Shown: one piece after another, positions 32,706 through 42,429 of the stretch
Layout of the letters: each line of letters opens with the position of its first letter
How positions within the stretch are numbered: position 1 is the first letter of the stretch
Source: Paulinella micropora
Taxonomy: Eukaryota > Cercozoa > Imbricatea > Euglyphida > Paulinellidae
Direction of reading: 5' to 3'
Assembly (NCBI GenBank): GCA_019918135.1
Contig: WBZZ01000752.1
Coordinates: 58,501 to 122,500 of the forward strand
DNA: 64,000 nucleotides
Position numbers and translations under genes: made by a program
Notes under the pieces: generated by a model
Databases searched by the model: none
Told to the model about the DNA's origin: nothing
Seen by the model: the letters and a program-made list of their open reading frames with translations, nothing else

Positions 32706-33800
32706 CCTGGCAACGGTGATGGTGATTTCTACAGGACGAAGACATATGATTTACCATTACAAAGTTATGCTGGGCACATGATGAGGCTGGGGACGGTTGA
32801 TGGCGAAGACAAGAAAGTGCATTTGCTACATCGAGAGCACGACCGCTTTGCGTTTTTTCTACATAATGTCTGGCAACGCAAGCTTATTCTCAGAGGGTCA
32901 TCTTACTTTATCAAACACTTCCCGGGAGAGTCTTCTCGATTGACGTGAAGGAAATCAAAGACATGGCGAAAGATCCCGAGAGAGTAACCGAACTATGTAA
33001 GAAGGTAGAAAGAATTTGCACACCAGAGTACGGCAGTCCGAAGGCGTGGTTTCAAACTAGACAGATTGTGTTATCCCTGATGATGAACGGTCCCGACGGG
33101 AGGCGAGGAGCTCCGCACGTGTTTTTTACTCTGTCTTGCCCTGACAATTGGTTGCCGGAGCTTCATGGGGACGGGAAGCATTTCAGTGGTATTCTTCCTC
33201 CGTTACGCCGCAGAGGAGATACATTACCTGAGTTCCATGCACGACGGATGGCACCGATCAGGAACTGTGGTTTGGTTGGTGAGTTTTTCTGGAGCAAGAT
33301 GACACACTTTGTTGATTCATTCTTTGGAAAATACTTGAAAGCGTTGTGGAGTTTTTTGCGAGGAGAGTTTCAGCAGAGGGGCGTCTCGCATGGTCACGGA
33401 TGTGCAAGGCTTGGTGGTAGCGCACCTGATTTTTTTGCGGAAGGAGAAAAACTCCTGCTGCTGTTGCTAATCAAACATATCAGCAACGTGCCGGTAGTGA
33501 AGGAACGAGACCGCATAAGTGCAGAGATTAAGGCGAAGTTAATTGATTTCACTGATGGGCTTCTCGATGCATGGAACCGCAATCTGGACGTTCAGAAAGA
33601 GGAAAATCCATAGCCTAGGTTGGGAAGAGGTTCCTATCTCAGCAGATCGATCTGGAGTTGTGAGACTGCAGAGGAAGTGAAGCAGTGGGTCAACGGAGTT
33701 CAACAACAGTGTGGACGACACGTTTGCGGTCCGAACAGCAAGTGCAGGCGACGCCAACCTAGCAAAAACAAGAAAAAGAAGTTGTCACCTGAAAACCAAA
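32706..33800 (+). pseudogene. Helitron replication-initiator (HUH) domain
   Basis: Coding resumes after Copia-B with GNGDGDFYRTKTYDLP, then VHLLHREHDRFAFFLHNVWQ (the ll--D-RF--d--F-F--fn--QR block). From 32945 the long frame has VFFTLSCPDNWLPEL (the FiTlt-p-dW-el block) and EFQQRGVSHGHGCARL, matching EFQkRGlPHaH. The last holds the HUH pair as H-G-H. A Tyr-containing second motif should follow; a frame shift at 33613 leads to CGRHVCGPNSKCRRRQ, the usual Cys-rich segment. The enzyme would nick and join DNA strands in rolling-circle transposition. Confidence 0.8.
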
Positions 33801-35395
33801 CGAACTCTTCCCCTGGTAAGACTCTTCCCCCCCACCTCCTCCCCCCCCCCTCCCCCTTCTACACACACACATACATGCACACACACATACACACATACAG
33901 AGCAACACAAACATACAAACATACAAAGAGAGAAGGATTTTGAATAGCTTTACTTAAAAGTTTGTAAAAATATTAAAACTTTATGTTTTGTTTATACAGC
34001 TGCGAATCCTAACGACGGAGCAGAGAATTTTGAAGATCAGACTGAAACGCAAGACAAATCTACGTCGCAGAAGGCAGACAAGGAATTTCTGTGTCGGTAC
34101 GGATTTCCTCACCCGTTACGCGAGAAAACAACTACAAAGATTGAGCGGCGCATCGACAAGATATTTTGAGCAGACACGAGCATCCACCAGCGATTTTGGA
34201 GCAAGATATCAGGAGTTTGCTTGTGAGTTTCGAAATGGAAGAAGGCACAGAAGGCATGCTGGCTCTGGAAGCAGAATTAAAGATACTAACAGAGTGTTTA
34301 GTGCAGGAAGATGAAGGGAAAGGATTCCATCGTATCTGCGCTATAGACTTTCCTGTTGCGCTCAGTCTGATGATGCTACACTTCCGGGTGAAACATTATC
34401 CACGCCGCAATGATAGTCTGTTCCATTGCACATGCTTCATCATGTCACAGCATTGGCCTGGGAATGGTGACATACAGTGTTTATTTTGATTTTCTAGACT
34501 CCTTAACATATATGACGAAGTATATGTGCAAGTCGGAAACAACGAGTGAGACCGCTTTGCAAATGATGCAAGCGGTAGTCAAGGGTATCGAGTTTCAGCA
34601 GAAGGCTAGAAACAAGAAACAATGTAGGAATCAGGCAAACGGAGAGAAAGTTGCTGAGGAACGTATTGCACCAGAGAAGCACGTGACTTTTCACAACCAC
34701 TGCCAAGATCATCGACTGAACCAGATCAAGGACACGGAGTCACATCTGTGAGCGGCGCAGAGATCGCGAATGATGGAACTGCGATGGATCCAGCGTTTTG
34801 GGAATTTCAAGAACATGAGACTCGACGCAAGTTGATGAGAGCGCTCTGGCAGAAGAATACAGTGCGCTCCAGCATGAGTTGCACGGTGGTCAGTCAACGT
34901 TTACGGAAGAATACAATACGTCTCATCATTAGTTGCAAGGTGGTGGCCTAGCGTAACGATGATGATGAGATCGAAGTTGAGGACCAAGAAGAATCATCTG
35001 AGTTTCCAGCAGCAGGACAAGGAAGAACGGCAGATAGTCAAGCAGCAGAACAAGAAGAATCATCTGAGTTTCCAGCAGCAGATGGTGTCGCAGAAGAACC
35101 AGATTTGGAAGCAACAGCGGGAGATTCCGCAGCAGAACCAGAAGCGAAGGTGCCAGTCCCAGGCAGCAGTTTAGTTAGGAAATTACTTATGCGGATGTTG
35201 AGGAAAAGGGATTGGAGCAAGCCAGAGGTTCTTCATCGGCTGCTAGGTTTACCATTAGTGCATTTCTCATCAAGAATCAAATTTGTCGGGGTGCAAGTTC
35301 CTGGCCGCGAGCAAAAAGAAATCTGGCGACCCTTGCATGCAGTTCGCCAGGAGCTGTCTGACGTAAAGTCAAACGTGGAGGCACGAGGGTAGGAG
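33801..35395 (+). pseudogene. Helitron region between initiator and helicase, part 1
   Basis: Fragments in several frames: FPVALSLMMLHFRVKHYPRR and QHWPGNGDIQ, then SLTYMTKYMCKSETTSETAL (the YI-KY--K-E block with the catalytic-Tyr region) and RDWSKPEVLHRLLGLPLVHFSS (the S-qE-----LGLPL--SSR block). An intron of about 130 bp probably lies at 33812-34000 (CA repeats before TTTATACAG). Between them is an acidic stretch with the repeat EESSEFPAA (about 34990-35080). Frames change near 34490 and 34750, so the copy is decayed or has unplaced introns. Confidence 0.6.
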
Positions 35396-36365
35396 AATGC
35401 AATCCGACAACAAATCAGACCCCAACGGAATATCGGATGACAACGAAACTGGTGATATGATTCCGACCGAATTGATGGGCTTGTCAATGGTGGATGCCTA
35501 TGCAATGAGGCCTCCTGAGATTGCTGGAGTGGATGTAACGAATTTGAGCCTTGTAGAATTCTTTTCAAGATTCTTCAGAAAGAAAGGTCGTTGGCACAGA
35601 CACAACACCTGTGACAGTGACGATCACCCCTACACTCTCGCGCTGCGAAAAACATGCAAGGCACGCGGACTGGAGTTATCAACAGCTGATAGCTCAACAC
35701 TCGTGGCGTGGGGAGCGTCCGTACGATGAACTCACCTCTCCACAAGAGCTTCGATCTGAATACCAGAGGTTCCTTACGTACCACAAGCATTTGCGAGAAG
35801 AGTGGATCAGAACGTCAGTGGCTGAAGCAAGGGCCGACCTGAATCGTCGCCAAGGGAAAGCTGATAAATCCAGCGCGAAGGATAATGATAAAAGTTTGGA
35901 GTCGTCAGATGCTTCCAGCGGCGAAGAAGATGAAGCAGGTGAGACCAGTGCGTTTGCTGACGAAAATGAAGACAGCTACTCCACTAAAGGTCAAGGATGC
36001 AGACTAAAGGTCAGAAAGCATTGCAGCAGGTAGCAAGAAAGCTGACGGAACTAGACATGGTGGATGAAACGGGGCTTGCACGAAAGGATGAGTCTGGCGA
36101 TGCATCGGGATTCGGGAGAGTATTCGACGCCGCATATCGTGACAATATGATAGAAAGAGTTAACTAAAGTGAGGAACAGATAAGCATGTGGACCGCAGAT
36201 CAGCGAGCTCCTTTCTTCGACCGTGGTCAATTACCAGATGGCGACTTTACTCAAGGTGCGAATGCTGAACAGAAAGTTTCGTTATTACACATTCAGGATG
36301 AGGTACGAAAAATCAGCGAGTTGCTGGATGCGGAGTCTGGGACAGGGGCTCTGAGCTAAAGCAGG
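35396..36365 (+). pseudogene. Helitron region between initiator and helicase, part 2
   Basis: Contains MVDAYAMRPPEIAGVDVTNL SLVEFFSRF in order (the D-Y--RP--ie--SL-eF---y block), then, after a frame change near 35610, LTSPQELRSEYQRFLTYHKH and a Ser/Glu-rich linker. From 36180 the sequence is in a further frame. No independent function; it links the initiator to the helicase. Confidence 0.5.
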
Positions 36366-36965
36366 GAGTGGGCCAAGATTGCTTTCGGTTTGTTTATCAC
36401 AGGTAGTGGTGGGACAGGCAAGTCGTGGTTGATCAACAGAGCTTTGCAGCTCCTAGAACACGCTTACCAAGGCTATGTACTCACTGCCACTACGGGCAAG
36501 GCAGCAGCCTCGATTGGTGGCCAGCCCTTAGCATCCGCTGTCAAGCTACCGTGTGGGGAAGATCAGGAAAAACCGCTGATAAAGATGCATAATGGTTGCG
36601 GATATCTTAGTGAGCTCCAAGCAAAGTGGCGCGACAAGAAGTGGCTCATTATTGATGAGATCAGCATGTTAGGGAAGAAAGGATGGTATTGGCTCAATCA
36701 GCGTCTGCGTGAAATCTGCGCTCCTTGTGATGAAGACTTTGGCGGGCTACATCTAATCATACTTGGAGACATTGGACAGCTTCCGCCCGTGCTAGATCCC
36801 GCACCCTGGGAGCGAGACAAGCCACGACGGCCTTGGGAAGCGATTGGAACCAAGTTATACCAACGTGCCACCTCCAAAGTGGTGTTTCTGGAAGATGAGG
36901 TAAGGCTGAACCGAAGTTCACCACATTACCAAGTGTTCAAAGAGTTTCTGAGACGGTATCGGTAG
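36366..36965 (+). pseudogene. PIF1-type helicase, N-terminal half
   Basis: The frame enters with REWAKIAFGLFITGSGGTGKS. Motifs counted from 36390: Walker A GSGGTGKS (5-12), motif Ia TATTGKAA (32-39), Walker B LIIDEISML (86-94) and motif III GDIGQLPPV (126-134), then VFLEDEVRLNRS, close to the L-e--R--d block. This is the PIF1/RecD-type superfamily 1B helicase of Helitrons, which unwinds the strand during rolling-circle transfer. It stops at TAG 36963 just before motif IV and the UvrD-like second domain, which are missing (see the repeat block). Confidence 0.85.
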
Positions 36966-37330
36966 TATTGTTTATCTTGATATATGGCAATATTTATATT
37001 GATATTTGGCAATGTTTATATTGATATTTGGCAATATTTATATTGATATTCGGCAGTATCTATATTGATATTTGGCAATATCTATATTGACATTTGGCAA
37101 TATTTATATTGTATATCAGGCAATGTTTATATTGATATTGGGCAATGTTTATATTGATATTTGGCAATATTTATATTGATATTCGGCAGTATCTATATTG
37201 ATATTTGGCAATATCTATATTGATATTTGGCAATATTTATATTGTATATTAGGCAATGTTTATATTGATATTGGGCAATGTTTATATTGATATTTGGCAA
37301 TATTTATATTGATATTTTTGTGAGAAGGCA
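36966..37330 (+). repeat. Minisatellite of ~21-nt TTGGCAATATTTATATTGATA units
   Basis: About 16 tandem copies of a 20-23-bp unit (GATATTTGGCAATATTTATA and variants with TTCGGCAGTATC and GGGCAATG). Higher-order order repeats: the run of variants around 37000-37110 returns at 37150-37240. It sits where about 120-150 residues of the helicase should be. Confidence 0.85.
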
Positions 37331-37350
37331 CCGTTCCCGGAAGAAAGTGA

Positions 37351-37351
37351 A

Positions 37352-37419
<68 letters not shown>

Positions 37420-37420
37420 A

Positions 37421-37455
<35 letters not shown>

Positions 37456-37580
37456 ATGTATGTATGTATGTTTCAAATTGACACGGTTTACTTTATGTAA
37501 ATGTTATTGTAGTAGTAATAGTAGTAGTAGTAGTAGTAGTAAGTAGTAGTAATAGTAGTAGTAGTAGCAGTAGTAGTAGT
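37351..37580 (+). repeat. (AGT)n microsatellite
   Basis: (AGT)n at 37351-37455 and again at 37510-37580, separated by a short unique piece with ATGTATGTATGT. Ser-, Tyr- and Val-repeat frames are artefacts. Confidence 0.9.
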
Positions 37581-37581
37581 A

Positions 37582-37885
37582 ATGGGTTGGGCAGTGACTA
37601 TTCACAAGTCTCAAGGCCAAACATTTGGGTTGTCCAACGTGGATTTAGGGAAGTCAGATAATCCATGGCTTGGTTTATGTGGCGATCAGCAGGGTGCGGG
37701 CGTTAGAAAATTTGATACTGAAAGGGTTTGCGTTAGTCAGGTTGCTACGTGCAAAGCCACCCAAGCCTGGAGGCAGATGGGAGTGCAGACTGATCGAGAT
37801 CAACCGTCTCATGCACATTGCAAAGAAAGGAGGCCAGAAGGGTTTGGCTTATGTGATGCCAGAGCCCAGGACTCGCTATGAGCAA
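37582..37885 (+). pseudogene. PIF1-type helicase, C-terminal end
   Basis: GWAVTIHKSQGQTFGLSNVD is helicase motif V (A-AvTiHKsQG-T), followed after a one-frame change near 37670 by VYVAISRVRALENLILKGF, motif VI (YVAlSRv--l--L-L). The two frames overlap at 37670-37690, so a 1-bp indel has occurred in the motif V-VI interval. The middle of the helicase is replaced by the repeats at 36966-37580. Confidence 0.8.
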
Positions 37886-37887
37886 AG

Positions 37888-39672
37888 TTGGCTACACGCA
37901 GGAAATGTGAAAAAATCCTGCAACAATGTGAAAAACTCCACCAGATCAGAATCCCCAGGCCAGTGTTGAGGATGAAGGGTCGCCAGCAGCTGGGGCAAAG
38001 CAAAGGCGGTGCTGTACGCGGTCATGACACAGCTCTTCCTTCAACCAAGCTTTGTGATTCAAGCAGCCAGAAGCAGTGCGAAAGCAAAAGCGGTGATACA
38101 GGTTCTTCTTCAACCGAGCTTGGTGATTGCAGCAGCCAGCAGCAGTGCAAAAGCAAAATCGGTGTGAGCTTGGACAAAGGCACACTTGCAAGCTTCTTCA
38201 CATCTCCTGCACAAAGTCGTTGCAAGGATCAGTCCGTCGCGGGTGAGGCAAGCATCAGAGCTGACGGGAAGAAGACGAAGCAGCTGCAACAGAATCGTCC
38301 AGGTTTACGGTTACAGCAGCTACGTCTTATGAGTCAGGAAGGAAAGCTAAGCGTCACCAGCATGGACAAAAAAGCAAGATTGACTTTTGATCGTGCGATG
38401 CTTCCTGGTGAGTCTATGTACACCGCAGAGGAATTGAGAGAGATTCTTCGGGAACTTCCTTCATGGGATTCTTATGACTTGCCTTTCGAGGGCCTTCTGC
38501 GAGTGGTTACACCTGGCGAGGAAATATGTACCATTGTTGCCAGAGAGGCGTGCAGGATTTTGCAAAAGGAGCATCCGGACGTATGGAGACTCGTGGATCC
38601 CCAAGTGGAATACATGACTGACCGTACAGAGGCGCAGCGAAAGTCGAAGCAAGCTGGCTATGACAGGATATATGGAGGAGGTGTCAATCCCGCCGGGTTA
38701 ATCGCATCTAATTTTATACATATCGTATATGGAGATCCAAATTATTGGATCCTCCTTACGTCAGGAGTTTTCGCTATGCAAACGAATACGAAACGTATGC
38801 AATCCGGTGCGATGGACCCGAGGGAAACAGGGTGTTGGGAGCCTCGACAGCCAGTTGGTATTAGGAACTTTGGGAACACGTGCTACCTGAACACAGCGTT
38901 GCAGGCCATTGCTCCTATGTTCACGGAAGCAGGTGTGGATAATCTCTTACCTGAATGTATCGCGGGTGCAGCATGCGTTGTCTGCAGCTTGCGTCGTATC
39001 ATGGGTACCCTCCGGCGAAAGAGAGAGTTTAGCAACACGGAGCCACACCATAGCTGTCTGAGGGATGAGACCATTCATTTCTTTCCTTTTAGGAATATCA
39101 GAATGTCCTTTTCCGTTAGGAGCTCTCGGATTTTTCGTGGCTATGTAGACCTCCAGATAAGAACGCAGAGTGCAATGAACCAAGATTTACACGCGGTGGT
39201 AACGAGGTTGCACGAGTGGGAAGGTGTTCTTGTTGAGTGGTCGCAAGGACACGGAGGGAACTTAGAAGTGCGTGGCGTACAGAAAGACGTGAGTTCGACA
39301 CTCAGAAGAATGAATGAATGCATGTCAATGTGTGAGGGCCAGAGGGTCCATGGACCTAGTGGCGGTTGGGTAGCGCCAGCTCCGATCTGCCAAGGGGGTC
39401 TGCCTTTACAGAGATTAACCTTCACCCACCGACGAATCAGCATGTGTAATCACTGTCATACGCAGACAACGGGGCCATTGCCTGTGTTTCCTACCTTTGA
39501 TGCACACCCGGCGGAGTGTTTCGTGGCAGAACCACTTGAGTTAGCTTGGCCAGGTGAGACAAAAAACGATGGAACCGGTCACTTCTTCAGCTCGCATCCT
39601 TTCACATACACAATCTGTCTTTGTATGCTTTTTGGGTCCCTCCCCCGCATGAGATGTTGTTTCATGATATGA
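37888..39672 (+). CDS. Helitron C-terminal region with USP (ubiquitin-specific protease)-like domain
   Basis: 594 codons open, in continuity with the helicase region. Residues 50-90 hold two copies of a SSQ-QCKSK-rich repeat. K97-F104 (KGTLASFF) resembles a PCNA-interacting (PIP-like) motif. Residues 150-310 are an unassigned domain. From 324 the sequence GIRNFGNTCYLNTALQAI is a clear USP Cys box with the nucleophile at C332. Later, SMCNHCHTQ suggests the paired Cys of a USP finger. A His box is not seen before the stop; after an intron-like gap ending TTGCAG at 39776, HAHSGGYPHETYP might hold it. It could remove ubiquitin from host or element proteins. Start codon unknown. Confidence 0.65.
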   Translation: MATRRKCEKILQQCEKLHQIRIPRPVLRMKGRQQLGQSKGGAVRGHDTALPSTKLCDSSSQKQCESKSGDTGSSSTELGDCSSQQQCKSKIGVSLDKGTLASFFTSPAQSRCKDQSVAGEASIRADGKKTKQLQQNRPGLRLQQLRLMSQEGKLSVTSMDKKARLTFDRAMLPGESMYTAEELREILRELPSWDSYDLPFEGLLRVVTPGEEICTIVAREACRILQKEHPDVWRLVDPQVEYMTDRTEAQRKSKQAGYDRIYGGGVNPAGLIASNFIHIVYGDPNYWILLTSGVFAMQTNTKRMQSGAMDPRETGCWEPRQPVGIRNFGNTCYLNTALQAIAPMFTEAGVDNLLPECIAGAACVVCSLRRIMGTLRRKREFSNTEPHHSCLRDETIHFFPFRNIRMSFSVRSSRIFRGYVDLQIRTQSAMNQDLHAVVTRLHEWEGVLVEWSQGHGGNLEVRGVQKDVSSTLRRMNECMSMCEGQRVHGPSGGWVAPAPICQGGLPLQRLTFTHRRISMCNHCHTQTTGPLPVFPTFDAHPAECFVAEPLELAWPGETKNDGTGHFFSSHPFTYTICLCMLFGSLPRMRCCFMI

Positions 39673-40095
39673 AGTGTTGCTGGCTAAATGACCTACGCGC
39701 ATTTTTATTCATTTTGAACAGTCTGTTTCGTTTTCTTGTACTGCCCTAGTCGGTCATTTGTGTCTTTCTCTTGCAGGAAGGGGCATCACCTGGCGGTTTC
39801 ATGATTCGGCGGCGACCGGGAAATCGAGGCACGCCCACTCCGGTGGGTATCCTCACGAGACCTACCCCTCCACACCCATTTGCTGGGTCAATACCAGAGA
39901 TGAGCCCCTTCTAGTTGCACATGCAGCACAATGACGCGGCGAAACCTGTTGTGTTGATAACCTCGGTGAAACACGCATTCTACGCCTGGGTTAGATCCTT
40001 GTCTTGGCCTAGCGGCAGTTTGAAGCACAGGTGTGGAGTGGCCTGCATCTGAGCTCGTGCTGAGTCAGCGCTCAAGTAGCTGCTAGCAGGCATTC
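39673..40095 (+). other. Possible last Helitron exon; otherwise no gene
   Basis: An acceptor-like TCTCTTGCAG at 39767-39776 is followed by a frame reading GRGITWRFHDSAATGKSRHA and HSGGYPHETYPSTPICWVNT, ending near 39932. It may be the end of the USP-like domain. The Helitron 3' end (CTRR after a hairpin) was not located. Confidence 0.3.
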
Positions 40096-40164
40096 TTGTC
40101 CACTGTACCATCTATATTTCCCACCCCTAGCCAAACACTTTCGTGTACATTCCCCCTCCATCCC

Positions 40165-40545
40165 CTACTCTCCTCTCCTCCTCCTCTCCTCCTCCTCTCC
40201 TCCTCCTCTCCTCCTCCTCCTCCTCCTCCTCCTCTCTCTCTCTCTCTTCCTTCTTCTCCGCCTCCTCATCCTCCTCCTCCTGCTCTCTCTCTCTCTCTCC
40301 TCCTCCTCCTCCTCCTCTTCTTCTTCTTCTTCTTCTTCTTCTTCTTCTTCTTCTTCTTCTTCTTCTTCTTCTTCTTCTTCTTCTTTCTTCTTCTTCTTCT
40401 TCTTCTTCTTCTTCTTCTTCTTCTTCTTCTTCTCTCCTCCTCCTCCTCCTCCTTACCTCTCTCTCTCCTCTTCTTCTTCTTCTTCTTCTTCTCCTCATCC
40501 TCCTCCTCCTTCTTCCCCCCCCCCCCTCTCTCTCTCTGTATCTAT
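40165..40545. repeat. 380-bp polypyrimidine (CCT/CTT/CT)n tract
   Basis: Almost pure C/T on the plus strand: (TCC)n, (CT)n, then (TTC)n at about 40316-40432, (CCT)n, and finally C-runs and (ATCT)n. Long homopurine-homopyrimidine mirror tracts of this kind can form triplex DNA. The Leu/Ser/Phe and Arg/Glu frames are artefacts. Confidence 0.9.
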
Positions 40546-41301
40546 CTATCTATCTTCGTTCTTCCACCTGTGGGCTTGTTGTGAGAGCTTTCTCCTTGGG
40601 CACCTTCTGCCCATTCTGTTGGACATGTTCTCAGAGGCAAGTATTATCTACTTGAATAAACATGTCAAGTCAGTTGCGTAATGATTGTTAGAGAGACAAG
40701 GACGCCCTATTTGCTTGTGAGTCATGATGAATATTTCACAAAACTATTCAAACAACTATGACTTTCATCACTCACGGTACAGATTCCGGCTGGAAGGCTC
40801 AGTGTCATGTTGGAATGCACTGTTGCCCTTGCAGAAGAGCGACTGCCAGTGTTTTGCAGCGTAAAGTTCTGCCCACCCGAGTATGACCTGTATCAAATGG
40901 CAAGCCACTTGCAATTGTTGCAGGCAGCTGGCAGCTTTGATACATATTATCAGTAGTAGCGGGCTCGGAACCTTCCCACTCAGCCCTGAGTGGCAAGCCT
41001 AGTATTTCTTTTTAAAATATATTGACTCGATATTTCATAACGAATAATTGAAGTTAGTACATGTATATATTAACCAGCTTGGGAGGTGAGCTAGGTGATG
41101 GGATTAATACAACCGGTTAATACGTTACTTAATATTGTCAGTTAGTACGGAAAAAGGAGTGTATTTTCTGGTATGTGTGGCATTGGTGGCCCCAACGCCA
41201 ATATGACCTGTATGGACACCTGAAATTTAAAGGCTTAGAGCTCCCGTCTTCTGTTTTGTTTGTTTGGCGGGCTTTTGTCTGTTAGGAGGATTGTATTATC
41301 C
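40546..41301. other. No gene; spacer
   Basis: Mixed sequence without a coding signal between the polypyrimidine tract and a SINE-B copy. Confidence 0.4.
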
Positions 41302-41515
41302 CCAACGATAGCTCAATGGAAGAGTAAGTCGGTAATATAACCAAACACAGTCCTCAAAAAGAGAATGATGTCTCGTTATATTAGCTCAGTGACGCAAAGA
41401 TAAAAAGCTGCCAAAAGACCAGGATCAAATTGGCATTTCAGACGTGTCCGGCCAGACGAAATCTATAAACTTCTAAGTTTTTTACCGGATAATTCGGGTG
41501 GTGATGTCCACAGGA
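41302..41515 (+). mobile_element. SINE-B copy, diverged
   Basis: Starts CCCCAACGATAGCTCAATGG AAGAG, the most tRNA-like A box among the SINE-B copies, then GAATGATGTCTCGTTATATT AGCTCAGTGA and ends in CGGGTGGTGATGTCC. Diverged in the middle relative to 10418-10640. Confidence 0.6.
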
Positions 41516-42429
41516 TAATTCTATTAAAGGTCTTGTGGAGCTGGTCAGCTAGTCAACTGGGGACGCCTGGGAGACGTGAAACCGGCTTCTCATATCATTT
41601 ATACTGTCCTACTTCTTAAGTGTTAGGAGCCTTGTACGTGTTGGAGCACAACAACATCACTCAAAGTGATCGAGAGGGAAAGGTTTCTACGCTCTGTGTC
41701 ACACCCAAGAGTGACACAGCAGAAGGGAAGCCCTCCCCAAAATGCTTCAGAGCCACTGCGTGAATCGTTGTGGTGGACAGGGGGTAGAGCTCTGCAACAG
41801 CTGAGCTACCGAAAGGAGTCAAGAGTGAGCCTTCGGGTCACAAGGACATCAACAGGAACGGTTTAGGGGTTTGGACCACAAAATCCCATCATCAGGCAAG
41901 CCCGGAAATCAATTCAGGGGTGCTTGTGGCGCGCAGACGTGTTGGTGGGTGCAGGGTAGCTACCTGCTATAAGAAACCAACAAGAAGTGGCTGAAGGCTG
42001 ATTGCTGCAATTAGACCTTGTGCAACGTACTCTGAAATGGGAATTTGCAGGACAGGTAGCAGCCAGTCAAGAGCACAAAACAGACAGGAAACAGGAACCT
42101 TTCTGGGTTAGAAAAATAACTTCAGATGACAGAAAAACATAGAAATGAAAACGAGTCAAACAACATACCGAACTACTGCGGTAGAGAGGACTGAGAAGAC
42201 TTCCAACGCTCGTTGCTGTTACAGGCAGTTAGGAAGGACCTCAAAGGTGGATTTGAGGACGTAAAGGGACATAAACTAGATGTGCATCGTGCCAACCTCC
42301 GAAGACTGCACATGGCAGGAAAGACTGTACCAGGCTATATGAGTCTATGGGAAAGGCATGTGAAAAAGAAAGCAGCAGTGGCAGCAACCAGCAGCAGCGG
42401 GGTCATTAGACAGAGCACTAGGGCTACAA
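41516..42429. other. Leader/flank of Copia-D; no gene, one tRNA-like box on the minus strand
   Basis: About 900 bp without clear coding sequence; the frame 42213-42446 (RANLRRLHMAGKTVPGY) may be the very start of a decayed gag. On the minus strand at about 41780-41825 there is CGGTAGCTCAGCTGTTGCAG, a convincing RNA polymerase III A-box region, so another tRNA-derived SINE may lie at about 41650-41830. LTR borders were not found. Confidence 0.35.

Larger units (their letters stand above)
20991..39830 (+). mobile_element. Helitron-type rolling-circle transposon, multi-exon, interrupted twice
   Basis: The order of domains on the plus strand is: charged N-terminal exons, R/E-rich short repeats, a cysteine-bearing region followed by the conserved Helitron N-terminal segment, the HUH replication-initiator domain, a PIF1-type helicase, and a USP-like domain. 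This combination is diagnostic for an autonomous Helitron. The ends are not precisely defined. The gene is split by introns with GT/AG borders (for example 28052-28144), by a 3.4-kb intronic block at 22171-25641, and by Copia-B at 28217-32705. Frameshifts and a repeat-filled gap in the helicase show that the copy is inactive. Confidence 0.8.

Noticed and set aside
40096-40655. Leu/Ser/Phe-rich plus frames and an Arg/Glu-rich minus frame
   Set aside because: Simple translation of the polypyrimidine tract.
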